DNA from: CAYMFD01 sp964389475
GTDB lineage: Bacteria > Bacteroidota > Bacteroidia > Chitinophagales > Saprospiraceae
NCBI GenBank assembly: GCA_964389475.1
Contig: CAYMFD010000057.1
Location: 1-22,619, forward strand
Length of the DNA: 22,619 nucleotides
Direction: 5' to 3'
The position numbers and the translations under genes were made by a program. This document shows positions 7,875-16,165 of this stretch, in pieces; within the stretch, counting starts at the first letter, position 1, and every line of letters starts with the position of its first letter. The notes beneath the pieces are model-generated. The model was not told the origin of the DNA. It was given only the letters and a program-made list of their open reading frames with translations, and searched no databases.

Positions 7875-7970
7875 GCTTAGATATTTAGGCTCATACATAT
7901 AGTCGGTGCTTGCCATAAGGCTTTACTTCAACCTTATCACAAATGAAGGATATGATTAGGCCGTCGGCAA

Positions 7971-7984
7971 CACCCATGTGGGTG
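7971..7984. repeat. Short inverted repeat in divergent region
   Basis: CACCCA (7971-7976) and TGGGTG (7979-7984) are perfect 6-bp arms separated by TG. It sits midway between the SUMF1-like gene and pepD, where a dimeric regulator could bind. Chance occurrence cannot be excluded. Confidence 0.3.
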
Positions 7985-8089
7985 AAATGGTCGAACGTAA
8001 CAAGCTCCACTGTTTTGCCCAAAGGGTTACAGTGAGCGGATAATTATCCTCTTTGACGTCGATCTGATAGTAGACGTGTTATAATCAGG

Positions 8090-8097
8090 TACTTTTG
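8090..8097 (+). promoter_or_regulatory. -7 element of pepD promoter
   Basis: TACTTTTG is a perfect match to TAnnTTTG. It ends 27 nt before the pepD ATG at 8125, giving a leader of about 20 nt. No good TTTG lies at the expected 19-21 nt upstream; TCTG at 8063-8066 is the nearest at 23 nt. Confidence 0.55.
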
Positions 8098-8124
8098 TGG
8101 TCAGCACTAAAGCACTAATTTGAC

Positions 8125-9545
8125 ATGCCAGTAAAAGACCTACAACCCACAGCTCTTTGGAAGAACTTCGCTGATCTCAATGCCGTGCCACGTCCTAGTA
8201 AGCAAGAGGAGCGAGTGATCCAGTTTATGATGGACTTCGGTAATCGACTGGGCTTGCCGACTATCCAAGACAAGATCGGGAATGTCATTATCAAGAAGGC
8301 GGCTACGGCGGGTATGGAAGATCGCCAGACCATCGTAATGCAGAGTCACCTCGATATGGTGCACCAGAAAAATGCGGATACTGACTTCGACTTTCAGACG
8401 GAGGGTATAAGGATGAGGGTCCAGGATGACTGGGTCGATGCGGATGGTACGACGCTGGGTGCTGACAATGGTATAGGAGTGGCGACGATCATGGCGCTAT
8501 TAGAAAGCACAGATATTGCTCACCCCGCCATCGAGGCGCTGTTTACTATAGACGAAGAGACAGGTATGACAGGAGCTCTACAGCTCGAAGAGGGTCTACT
8601 CGACGGCACCATATTACTAAACCTAGATACAGAGGATGATGACGAGTTGACTATAGGTTGTGCTGGTGGGGTTGATATTACGGCAACGGCTACTTATGCC
8701 GAGGTGGATGCGCCACAAGACACCTCGTTCGTTGTGATCAGCATCACGGGGCTGAGTGGTGGCCACTCTGGTATGGATATACACAAGGGTCTCGGCAACG
8801 CCAATAAGCTGATGAATCGCCTCCTCGTACAGCTGGAGGCTCGACACAACATACACGTCAGTAAGGTAGAGGGTGGTAGCCTGCGTAATGCTATCCCGAG
8901 AGAGTCTTTTGCCCTGGTAGGTATCGATGCGGCGCATATCAGCGACTTGCTTGCCACGGTAGCCGAGCATGAGGTTATCATCAAGCGAGAGTACGCCACC
9001 ACAGACCCCAGTCTAGATATTAATGTCAAGCGGGTTGATAGCCCAGCCAAAGTATGGAATGGCGACTGGCAACGCAACATCCTCCGAAGCATCTATGCCT
9101 GCCCGAGTGGGATCTACCGTATGAGCCCCGATATCGATGGGCTGGTGCAGACGAGTAATAACTTGGCTAGAGTCCATATCGAGGGCGGTAAGGCGGAGGT
9201 GCTTTGCCTATGTCGTAGTTCTGTAGACACAGAGAAGGCAGATATGGCGCTTGCGATAGGTAGTGCCTTTGAGCTCGCAGGTTGTGAGGTAGATATGTCG
9301 GGCAGTTACCCAGGCTGGACGCCTGCACCGAGTAGTGACATCGTACAGGTGATGAGGGATCTCTACCGTGAGATGTTTGACGGAGAGCCACATGTCAATG
9401 CCTGTCATGCCGGACTAGAGTGTGGTATCATCGGGGATCACTATCCACACCTCGATATGATCAGTTTTGGGCCCAATATCCGCGGAGCACACTCTCCAGA
9501 TGAGCGGGTGCAGATCAGCTCTGTGCAGAAGTACTGGTCCTACCT
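8125..9545 (+). CDS. pepD: Aminoacyl-histidine dipeptidase PepD (M20C), last residues in gap
   Basis: A cytosolic zinc dipeptidase that hydrolyses Xaa-His and many other dipeptides. Visible residues 1-473 of an expected 485 or so. Metal and catalytic motifs are in order: SHLDMVHQKN with H75 and D77, GTTLGADNGIG with D114, TIDEETGMTG with E144/E145, then LLNLDTEDDDELTIGCAGG. The dimerisation-domain sequence SGGHSGMDIHKG follows, and the HSPDERVQISSVQKYWSYL near the break is close to the usual C-terminus. So only about a dozen residues and the stop are missing. The open frame that continues through the N run into the next gene is an accident of the 100-N placeholder, not a fusion. Confidence 0.95.
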
Positions 9546-9645
9546 NNNNNNNNNNNNNNNNNNNNNNNNNNNNNNNNNNNNNNNNNNNNNNNNNNNNNNN
9601 NNNNNNNNNNNNNNNNNNNNNNNNNNNNNNNNNNNNNNNNNNNNN
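9546..9645. other. Assembly gap 2 (100 N)
   Basis: A 100-N placeholder that hides the pepD stop codon and the spacer to the thioesterase gene. Because 100 N happens to keep both genes in one frame, automated callers may report a false 650-residue PepD-thioesterase fusion. Confidence 0.95.
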
Positions 9646-9651
9646 CTGTAT

Positions 9652-10077
9652 ATGTCCGTATGGAAGCAACGTCCTGACCTAGACCTCCTCAATGGTATGA
9701 TGGCTGGTACGATGATGTCACACCTAGGCATCATAGTCACTGATATCGGCGATGATTATATAGTCGCTGAGATGGAGATATCACCGAGTAGCCGACAGCC
9801 GATGGGACTACTCCACGGCGGAGCATCGGCGGCTATCAGCGAGAGCATGGGTAGTATCGCGGGAGTCTTAATTCTAGACGATATCACTACTGAGTCTATT
9901 GTCGGCGTTGAGCTCAATGTTAACCACCTCAGATCAGCGAAGAGCGGTGTCGTCAAAGCGATCACCAAGCCGATCAAGATAGGACGTAGCCTGCAGGTGT
10001 GGAACACGGAGATCTATGATGATCAAGACAGGCTACTCTGCGTGAGTAGGTTGACGACTATGCGTCTATCGTCTTAG
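9652..10077 (+). CDS. menI: Hotdog-fold acyl-CoA thioesterase, MenI/YdiI-like (DHNA-CoA thioesterase)
   Basis: A 141-residue hotdog thioesterase. The ATG at 9652, seven bases after the gap, gives MSVWKQRPDLDLLNGM, which aligns with the start of E. coli YdiI (MIWKRKITLEALN), so the protein is probably complete. The active-site segment PMGLLHGGASAAISESMGSIAG contains the catalytic Glu at 64, and the tail ends SRLTTMRL as in YdiI/EntH. In menaquinone synthesis this family releases 1,4-dihydroxy-2-naphthoate from its CoA ester, which suits a menaquinone-using phylum, but YdiI-type enzymes are promiscuous and no other men gene is nearby. Family very sure, precise substrate moderate. Confidence 0.85.
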   Translation: MSVWKQRPDLDLLNGMMAGTMMSHLGIIVTDIGDDYIVAEMEISPSSRQPMGLLHGGASAAISESMGSIAGVLILDDITTESIVGVELNVNHLRSAKSGVVKAITKPIKIGRSLQVWNTEIYDDQDRLLCVSRLTTMRLSS

Positions 10078-10086
10078 ATATCAACT

Positions 10087-10668
10087 CTACAGCATCTTAA
10101 TTCCTAATCGCTCCACCTTATCTAACCATTTTTTGCGCTGGCTATCTTTCGACAGTCGCACTGGCCCTATCCCTGTGATCTTCACCTTTTTGATCCCTAC
10201 AAACTGTAAGGTTAAGCGCTTGATGGCGTGGTGGCTAGGTGCTTTGTTAAAAAGACGATAGTACCATGTCGGCTGGTCCATCGTGCATATGATCCTTGAC
10301 GAGCGACCTCTTAGTAGTTTGTCCCACCACAGGGAGCCTTCTCTTTTTCGAAAGGCAAATCCGGGTAGTAGGGTACGGTCAAGAAAACCCTTCATCATGG
10401 CAGGGACGCCACCCCACCACACTGGGTAGATCCAGACGATATGGTCCGCCCACTTTAAGGTCTCTTGGCTGGCAAGAAGGTCGGGCTCTAGCTCCGTACG
10501 CTTGCGGTACCCGTAGGCTAGATTGGGGTCAAAGTCTAGATCGCAAATGGCAATCCTTCTTACAGTTGCTCCACCCTTTTCAGCTCCCGACTGGTACGCA
10601 TCCGCTAAGGCGAAGTTGTAGCTCTGCGCATCGGGATGTCCTATGATGATGGCAATATTCCTAGACAT
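10087..10668 (-). CDS. Flavodoxin-fold NAD(P)H oxidoreductase (KefF/MdaB/NQO1-like)
   Basis: A 193-residue soluble flavoprotein expected to reduce quinones or similar electrophiles with NAD(P)H. It begins MSRNIAIIIGHPDAQSYN, the phosphate-binding loop of the family, and carries the diagnostic WADHIVWIYPVWWGGVPAMMKGFLDR around residues 73-98, where the flavin isoalloxazine ring binds. The tail after residue 150 is the shortened KefF-like form. Its ATG overlaps the end of the upstream membrane-protein gene by 8 bp, so the two are co-translated. It converges on the thioesterase gene with only 9 bp between stops. The exact acceptor cannot be told. Confidence 0.88.
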   Translation of the reverse strand: MSRNIAIIIGHPDAQSYNFALADAYQSGAEKGGATVRRIAICDLDFDPNLAYGYRKRTELEPDLLASQETLKWADHIVWIYPVWWGGVPAMMKGFLDRTLLPGFAFRKREGSLWWDKLLRGRSSRIICTMDQPTWYYRLFNKAPSHHAIKRLTLQFVGIKKVKITGIGPVRLSKDSQRKKWLDKVERLGIKML

Positions 10669-11038
10669 TTTCTTTAGTTGAGTAGATGATTAATAGGCCC
10701 GTTGGTAGCAGTAGTATCCACTGCGGAGCCAGTAGGCCAAACCAGAAACCGCTGACTATGAAAGGTAGACTCATCAGAACAAATAGGTAGCCGATTAGTC
10801 GCAAGGGGAGGTCGTTGGCTTTCTTAGTTGAAAACGCAATCCGAAGCGTATAAATGGTGCTGAACAGTAAGACCATGGTTATCATATGCCATACGGATAC
10901 CCACTCTGCTTTTTGCTGGTCCGATAGTGAAGTGTCAAGGAGTGGGTCGACTAGATCTACCTGCCCTGCAAACAAGTGGAGAAAGGTAGTGGCTAATAAG
11001 ATGAGGCCAGCGAGTTTTAGGAATCGCTTGTTCTTCAT
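10661..11038 (-). CDS. Small four-helix membrane protein of unknown function
   Basis: 125 residues, starting MKNKRFLKLAGLILL. Four hydrophobic segments are visible: about 8-25, 50-66, 80-99 and 104-120, with basic residues at the start and between helices 2 and 3 (STKKANDLPLR), so both ends are probably cytoplasmic. I do not recognise the family. It is the first gene of a two-gene unit with the NAD(P)H oxidoreductase, overlapping by 8 bp, which suggests that the two act in the same membrane-associated redox or stress task; that is inference. Confidence 0.7.
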   Translation of the reverse strand: MKNKRFLKLAGLILLATTFLHLFAGQVDLVDPLLDTSLSDQQKAEWVSVWHMITMVLLFSTIYTLRIAFSTKKANDLPLRLIGYLFVLMSLPFIVSGFWFGLLAPQWILLLPTGLLIIYSTKENV

Positions 11039-11510
11039 TTTTCAATAGTTAAGTGTGGTGCATGTACTTATTAACAAGAGCTAATGTAAACTCAAGCTAC
11101 CTATTCAGCGTACCACTATCTGATGAGTTGTTAGATTTTAGCGTTGAATCGTTGCTCTACTATTTGGTGGTGTACTACAGGATAGTGTCTCTGACTTACG
11201 CCGATACTATCACGTATCAATGCGATTGCTAAGTGTTGAGGTCAATCGTGGGCACAGTTCATACTTGTGGTGCATGGCTCCGGCCATTGCGCCATGTATT
11301 GTGCTTTTGCCTATTTATCTTGGTATAACCAAAAATGCAATACCAGTTCCTGTTATTGCTGTCTCACCTTTTCATTCTCTGTCGTCGTATCGTTTCTCGA
11401 GGATCATACTGCTTAGTGCTCTCATTAATCCGGTATGATGGAAAGTTTTCAAAAGAAAGTAAATCCCCAGACACCCACCTCGGACGACCGCGGGTTATAG
11501 AGGTGTAGAT
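11039..11510. other. Divergent intergenic region, no gene supported
   Basis: About 470 bp before the sigma-factor gene. It contains two inverted repeats: GATAGTGT (11181-11188) with ATACTATC (11204-11211), and CATGGC (11273-11278) with GCCATG (11291-11296). A 72-codon frame at 11220-11438 has no family resemblance, signal or start context and is dismissed. I found no full TAnnTTTG box, which would be consistent with the operon being read by its own ECF sigma factor from a different promoter type. Confidence 0.45.
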
Positions 11511-12050
11511 ATGACCGACGAGCAAATCATAAAAATGTGCCTAGCAGGCGATGGTAGATCTCAGCGAGAGCTGTTTGATCGATATTATGCCTATGTCTAT
11601 GCCATCGCACATCGCTACCTCTCTCATCATCATGATGCTGAGGATGTGGTTTCAGAGACATTTAGTCGTGTCTACAGGTCGTTGTCCAAGATAGTAGATT
11701 CTCGTGACGGAGGAGTAAAGCGATGGATACAGCGGATCACGATCAATGAATCTTTACGGTGCCTTAAGCGTAAGCAGCCATTGGTTTTTGTGGAGGATAC
11801 GTCGATACTAGATCGACCAGTTGAGACAAGTGATAAGCTGGAGTCGAGTCTTTCTCGTCGAGCAGTCCTATCGGCGATCGATAGCCTGCCTGATGGGTAT
11901 CGAGTGGTCTTTATGCTATCCGCAATCGATGGTCTGAGCCATGCGGAGATCGCTGACCACCTCGGTATCAGTAGGAATACGTCCAAGTCGCAGATGCTTA
12001 AGGCCCGCAAGTACTTACAGAATAAACTACAACGCTATGAGCCAAGATAA
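11511..12050 (+). CDS. ECF-family RNA polymerase sigma factor
   Basis: 179 residues. Region 2 is ELFDRYYAYVYAIAHRYLSHHHDAEDVVSETF (about 20-52), which melts and binds the -10 element. Region 4 is LPDGYRVVFMLSAIDGLSHAEIADHLGISRNTSKSQMLKARKYL (about 127-171), whose helix-turn-helix reads the -35. The linker is poorly conserved, as is normal for ECF factors. The ATG at 11511 is well placed. The stop overlaps the next gene by 14 bp, and that gene encodes a one-TM protein, the usual partner arrangement. The regulon is unknown, but autoregulation of this three-gene operon is likely. Confidence 0.93.
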   Translation: MTDEQIIKMCLAGDGRSQRELFDRYYAYVYAIAHRYLSHHHDAEDVVSETFSRVYRSLSKIVDSRDGGVKRWIQRITINESLRCLKRKQPLVFVEDTSILDRPVETSDKLESSLSRRAVLSAIDSLPDGYRVVFMLSAIDGLSHAEIADHLGISRNTSKSQMLKARKYLQNKLQRYEPR

Positions 12051-12738
12051 TTTTGATAAATCATTGAGGGATATCATCGGTGATATGAGCGGCGAAGACC
12101 ATAGCGAAGCCATGCGCCGCAAGGAGGAGATATGGGCCAAGGTCAATCCACAGAAAGAGCAAGAGCGACGGAGGTTACCGTGGTTGTGGATACTGCTCGC
12201 CCTCTTAGGTGGGGCGATAGGCACGTACCTGGCTATGTCATCTAGTAGTACGGCGACGGAGCAAGATATGCTAATGGCCACTGCTATCGAGGTGGACGAT
12301 GTGGCCGACGATGTGGCCGACGACCGGTCGCAGCAGATCGCCACCTTAATGCTCAAACTCGATCAGCAGAGCCGTATGGTCGACTCGATACTATTGCTTA
12401 ATACGGACCTGTCGCAGCAGGTAGCATCATTGCAAAATGCTAAGGGTAGCCTAGCTAGTGAAAGCGCAACGCCTATCGTGCAGATGGTGACCGATACGGT
12501 ATATCTGGTAGAGGCGCAGGAGCCTCAGGCACCGGTCATTCGCTTGGTAAGGGATACTGTATTTCTAGTAGATACTGTCCTCTTGGAAGGGTTAGCACCT
12601 GCACAATACGAACAGCCACTAGTGGAGGTCCCGCAAGACGTAATCGAAGGCAGCGTAGATGCTAGTGACGACTTAAAGGCCAATAGACCATCCTCGATAC
12701 AATTCAATTTTAGTGCTTCTAATTCTAACATCAAATAA
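12037..12738 (+). CDS. Single-pass membrane protein, probable anti-sigma factor
   Basis: 233 residues from the ATG at 12037, overlapping the sigma gene by 14 bp. A charged cytoplasmic N-terminus (1-46) would bind the sigma factor. One transmembrane helix (LPWLWILLALLGGAIGTYLAM, about 47-67) follows, then an outer domain. No HxxxCxxC zinc motif is present. The outer part has a short acidic tandem repeat (DDVADDVADD, from a duplicated 12-bp unit at 12295-12318), a likely coiled coil (about 98-135), and two copies of V-x-DTV-(Y/F)-LV at residues 151 and 171, exactly 20 apart. The anti-sigma role rests on position and topology, not on sequence similarity. Confidence 0.75.
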   Translation: MSQDNFDKSLRDIIGDMSGEDHSEAMRRKEEIWAKVNPQKEQERRRLPWLWILLALLGGAIGTYLAMSSSSTATEQDMLMATAIEVDDVADDVADDRSQQIATLMLKLDQQSRMVDSILLLNTDLSQQVASLQNAKGSLASESATPIVQMVTDTVYLVEAQEPQAPVIRLVRDTVFLVDTVLLEGLAPAQYEQPLVEVPQDVIEGSVDASDDLKANRPSSIQFNFSASNSNIK

Positions 12739-12749
12739 AACTGTACGAT

Positions 12750-13718
12750 ATGAAAAAGCTACTCCTACTCCAAGTATTAGCGATCAGCTTACTGTGCCAG
12801 ACGAGCCTAGTAGCCCAGACACCAAAGTATCGTGATACAGAGTCGGGTGTCGACCGATTGACGATCGAGCGGACCAATGGTCAGCAGATAGAGATGACCT
12901 GGACGGCGGTCTTAAATATCAAGAAGCAGGTGCCGTGGCAAGAATTGCTACGAGGCTTTCAGACAGATTTTGCCAAAGTAGTACAGGATATACCCGTGTA
13001 TAACTACTGTAGCATCAACTACATCCAGGGTGAGTCGCTGGTCGTAGATGAGGTCGTAGGCCAAGAGACCTACACTGTCAACGAGCGAGGAGGCTTCGAC
13101 TATGTCAAGTCCAATGCCTGTAGACTGCAAGGGAAAGACGTGACCATAACGATCGCCTTTGATACATATGACGAACTGCAAGACGAGGCACTCTACGATG
13201 AGGTGCAGGCTGCGGTCGAGAAGATCAAGCACCGATTTTACATATCTAACGTCACAGCGGAGCGATACATCTACAGTGCCACCAGTCAGGGGTTGGTCAA
13301 GCCTCCTGTCAGACTTGAGTTGTTCGTGCCGGGACGTATTATGGGTGGCGTATTTAGAAATAGAGCCTTTGTGGAGCTGGGCTTAGGCGTCGGTGTGGCC
13401 ATCAACGATCGTAACTTCGTGGCACTCGGGTTGGACTATATGACGACCTATGCTGGTGATATACAGAGGACGGAGTCAGATACGTACCTGTCCTTGCGTT
13501 TGGGAGAGCTCGGATCTGGTGCTACAGCAGATATCGGGTTCAATATCCGTAATGGTATCAGGGCTAATGAAGGAGTCGCGTTGAGAGCAGGACTGACCTA
13601 TACCACTAAGTCAGGAATGAATCTAGGAGCTCGCTACTATATATCGGAGAGGACGGGTGATATTGGTGGCTTTAGTGATGCAGTGGACTTTGACTTTGGT
13701 ATAGGATGGAGTTTCTAG
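12750..13718 (+). CDS. Exported outer-membrane barrel protein of the sigma operon
   Basis: 322 residues with a clear signal peptide (MKKLLLLQVLAISLLCQTSLVAQ). Residues about 25-180 are a soluble mixed domain; from about 185 (VRLELFVPGRIMGGVFRNRAFVELGLGVGVAI) the sequence becomes alternating barrel strands ending FDFGIGWSF, with the C-terminal Phe recognised by the Bam machinery. It lies 11 bp after the putative anti-sigma gene, so it is the third gene of the operon. An attractive model is an envelope sensor or an envelope protein whose level the sigma factor controls. I do not recognise a named family. Confidence 0.75.
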   Translation: MKKLLLLQVLAISLLCQTSLVAQTPKYRDTESGVDRLTIERTNGQQIEMTWTAVLNIKKQVPWQELLRGFQTDFAKVVQDIPVYNYCSINYIQGESLVVDEVVGQETYTVNERGGFDYVKSNACRLQGKDVTITIAFDTYDELQDEALYDEVQAAVEKIKHRFYISNVTAERYIYSATSQGLVKPPVRLELFVPGRIMGGVFRNRAFVELGLGVGVAINDRNFVALGLDYMTTYAGDIQRTESDTYLSLRLGELGSGATADIGFNIRNGIRANEGVALRAGLTYTTKSGMNLGARYYISERTGDIGGFSDAVDFDFGIGWSF

Positions 13719-13752
13719 GTCTCAATGTATGTCAATGAGGAGTGTATTAACA

Positions 13753-14196
13753 TCAATGCCCCTCATTCTTCATCTTCTCCGCAAACTCTTGTCCGATCTT
13801 CAGGCCCCACTCTTGTCCGATTTGCATAGACTCTTGCATGATCATAGGCGTCTTACTTATGAGTATACGACCAGCTGGGCTGTCATAGAAGGTGTTGAGT
13901 GCTTTTACGTCCTCTAGGGTAAAGTGCTTTTTGTATACTGGTATTATCAGTTCATGTAACTCGTCTATTGCATCCTTGTGAAACTCGGCCTCAAGGTCAT
14001 TCCACATTAAGGAGTCAACACCAGCAAACTGAGTCTTCAACATGGAAAACATCTGAGTTATCGCAACATCATAATTCGCCTGCGTACCTGATAACTCGAA
14101 CATACGAGCAAGCTCCTGGTCCATGGTGAGTTCATCTTGGGCAGATATGTTAGAGATAGTAAATACAAGGAGGCAGAGAGAAATAAGCGTTTTCAT
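13753..14196 (-). CDS. DUF2059 exported protein
   Basis: 147 residues. The signal peptide MKTLISLCLLVFTISNISAQ is cut before residue 20 or so. The conserved DUF2059 core is YKKHFTLEDVKALNTFYDSPAGRILISKTPMIMQESMQIGQEWG (about 89-132), preceded by a helical segment. The family is widespread, helical and periplasmic or secreted, with no established biochemical role. It converges on the barrel gene with 34 bp between stops; arms AATGAGG (13734-13740) and CCTCATT (13761-13767) span that junction and could form a weak bidirectional hairpin. It stands alone, so context gives no function. Confidence 0.85.
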   Translation of the reverse strand: MKTLISLCLLVFTISNISAQDELTMDQELARMFELSGTQANYDVAITQMFSMLKTQFAGVDSLMWNDLEAEFHKDAIDELHELIIPVYKKHFTLEDVKALNTFYDSPAGRILISKTPMIMQESMQIGQEWGLKIGQEFAEKMKNEGH

Positions 14197-14333
14197 AAAG
14201 CAGGATTAGATCAGTGATAGAAAGCGTAAATGCGGATTTTCACCAGTCCTTTTTTCATGGATTGGAGATACAATTGTATAAATATAGACAATCAGCCGTT
14301 GATAGGGTCAAGCCGCATTCGTCAAACTATACT

Positions 14334-14341
14334 TAGCTTTG
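14334..14341 (+). promoter_or_regulatory. -7 element of the PL6 lyase promoter
   Basis: TAGCTTTG matches TAnnTTTG perfectly and ends 49 nt before the ATG at 14391. No TTTG is at the right distance upstream. Transcription from here would put the hairpin at 14352-14368 in the 5' leader. Confidence 0.45.
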
Positions 14342-14351
14342 TTGGTACACG

Positions 14352-14368
14352 AAGCGGTGCTACCGCTT
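14352..14368 (+). promoter_or_regulatory. 7-bp perfect hairpin in the PL6 lyase leader
   Basis: AAGCGGT (14352-14358) and ACCGCTT (14362-14368) are perfect arms around a GCT loop. They lie just after the candidate start of transcription and 22 nt before the ATG. The element could be an operator or an mRNA stabiliser. It also argues against the TTG at 14367 as the start codon, since that codon would be buried in the stem. Confidence 0.45.
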
Positions 14369-14390
14369 GACTACAAAAACCAGATGCGAC

Positions 14391-16079
14391 ATGATGAGAT
14401 TGATCCTACTACTTTGCGGCGTTATCGCTGCTTTTACGGGTTACAGTACGACGTATATCGTTGATTCTGAAGAGATGTTCCATGATGTGCAAGAGGAGGC
14501 TGCTGCTGGGGACTCGATCATTTGGGAGTCAGGTGAGTATGTGCATGTGGAGCTTGACATAGATAGGGACAGTCTCTATATCTCCGCGATGGAGTTGGGT
14601 GCCACTATTTTCACAGGGACATCTGCTGTCGATATTAGTGGCGATCATATCGTCTTTCGAGGTTTTCAGTTTGTAGAGGGAGATGTGGGTAATGGCGATA
14701 TCGTCAATATTACGGGCAGCCATATTCTCTTTACGGAGATTAATATCCGAGCCTTTGAGAGTTTTAAGTATCTGAGAGTTAGGGAGTCTAGTCAGTATGT
14801 GACGATATCGTATTGTAATTTTGAAAATAGGATCAACCTCGATGATCAGAACATCTTATCGATACTGGTTAGTAATAACCAACCAGGCTACCACAAGATC
14901 CAGTATTGCTCCTTTAAGAACTTCGATGGTGGAGGTAGGGACGACGGTATCGAGCCTATACGTATAGGTCTCAGTACGCAGGCCGATCGTATCAGCCGTA
15001 CGCTGGTGGAGTATTGCTATTTTACGCAGTGCAATGGTGATGGAGAAATCATATCGAGTAAGGCCTCGCAGAATGTATATCGGTACAATACCTTTGACGA
15101 TAATCCGCTTGCGGAGCTAGTACTCCGACACGGATCAGAGGCTATCGTGTACGGTAACTTCTTCCTCAATGGTATGGGCGGTGTACGGGTGAGAGAAGGG
15201 CAGCAGCACTACATTTACAATAACTACTTTGAGAACCTACAGCAGCGGGCGATATTTCTTCAGAATGACGACTCTGATCGCCTAGATGATATCAATATTG
15301 CCTTCAATACGATCGTCAATTGTGGGGAGGTACGCCTAGGCCGTGGCGCTGACGAACCCACCAATGTCACTTTTGCCAATAACATCTTCGCAGACCCCAA
15401 GGACAGTAATCTTTTTCAAGATGCAACTGGCACAGAGCAGTGGTTCGCCAATATTGCCCTTGGGTCATTGGGCTTTACCATGCCGACGGGGTTGACGGAG
15501 GAGGATCCCCTGCTCACTCAAAATAGCCTAGGATTCTTCGTGCTAGACGCGGCCAGCCCGGCGATAGATGCCGCACAAGATGGATTTAAGGCCCTCCCAC
15601 AGTTCGAGGGTATGGATGCCATAGACACGGCGCTGGAGCTAGACATCATGCAGCAGACTAGGCCAACTGATATTGCTATGCGAGATATAGGATGCACGGA
15701 GTATCCGTCTATAGACACCTTGCAGCCTTACGCTACCGAGGATAATACGGGTCCTCATTACGATACAGATGTCTCTACCTCGGTAACAGAGGTCAACCGT
15801 ACAAGTCAGCCGTGGCAGACGCGTGTGTATCCGTCCCCAGCTGTCGACCAAGTCACTGTAGAGGTCGTGGCAGAGGAGGTAGTCGATCTATCGCTGCGAG
15901 TCTATGATGGTCAGGGTAGGGTAGTGCGGACACTACCCACGTGGCGCCAGATGGTGGGCTCGACATCTCGGGTCATCCCTCTCGTAGACCTACCGTCAGG
16001 TACCTACTTGCTACGACTAGAGTCCTCGCAGCATGGTCGAGTGTCGGGTAGTGAGACGATACAGGTGATCAAGATCTGA
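14391..16079 (+). CDS. T9SS-secreted PL6 family polysaccharide lyase (chondroitinase B / alginate lyase type)
   Basis: A 562-residue secreted beta-helix lyase that would cleave alginate or a glycosaminoglycan-like polymer by beta-elimination. The start is the ATG at 14391 (MMRLILLLCG), giving a signal peptide; a TTG 24 nt upstream is less likely. Right-handed beta-helix repeats run from about 25 to 400. The PL6 catalytic Lys is in ISSKAS (K224) and the Arg in LVLRHGSEA (R246), with spacing close to Lys250/Arg271 of chondroitinase B. The calcium-site acids precede the Lys (DGE, D217/E219; the family usually has Glu at both). About residues 476-562 form a T9SS sorting domain (VYPSPAVDQVTVEV...ETIQVIKI). 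There is no PUL around it, so it may act alone. Substrate uncertain. Confidence 0.85.
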   Translation: MMRLILLLCGVIAAFTGYSTTYIVDSEEMFHDVQEEAAAGDSIIWESGEYVHVELDIDRDSLYISAMELGATIFTGTSAVDISGDHIVFRGFQFVEGDVGNGDIVNITGSHILFTEINIRAFESFKYLRVRESSQYVTISYCNFENRINLDDQNILSILVSNNQPGYHKIQYCSFKNFDGGGRDDGIEPIRIGLSTQADRISRTLVEYCYFTQCNGDGEIISSKASQNVYRYNTFDDNPLAELVLRHGSEAIVYGNFFLNGMGGVRVREGQQHYIYNNYFENLQQRAIFLQNDDSDRLDDINIAFNTIVNCGEVRLGRGADEPTNVTFANNIFADPKDSNLFQDATGTEQWFANIALGSLGFTMPTGLTEEDPLLTQNSLGFFVLDAASPAIDAAQDGFKALPQFEGMDAIDTALELDIMQQTRPTDIAMRDIGCTEYPSIDTLQPYATEDNTGPHYDTDVSTSVTEVNRTSQPWQTRVYPSPAVDQVTVEVVAEEVVDLSLRVYDGQGRVVRTLPTWRQMVGSTSRVIPLVDLPSGTYLLRLESSQHGRVSGSETIQVIKI

Positions 16080-16104
16080 TAGCTGCGTGAGTGTGGGGTA
16101 TGCA

Positions 16105-16124
16105 CTAGTACTATTCCGTGCTAG
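16105..16124. repeat. Hairpin between convergent lyase and hipA genes
   Basis: CTAGTAC (16105-16111) and GTGCTAG (16118-16124) pair with one G-T wobble across a 6-nt loop. It lies 26 bp after the lyase stop and before the end of hipA. There is no clean T-run, so a terminator role is only possible. Confidence 0.3.
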
Positions 16125-16165
16125 CAGTTAATGTGTTCGTCTTTAGCTTATCGTGTTGTTTTCGT

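Noticed and set aside
11220..11438. 72-codon open frame before the sigma factor
   Set aside because: No family resemblance, no promoter or signal peptide, and unlike the codon use of neighbouring genes.
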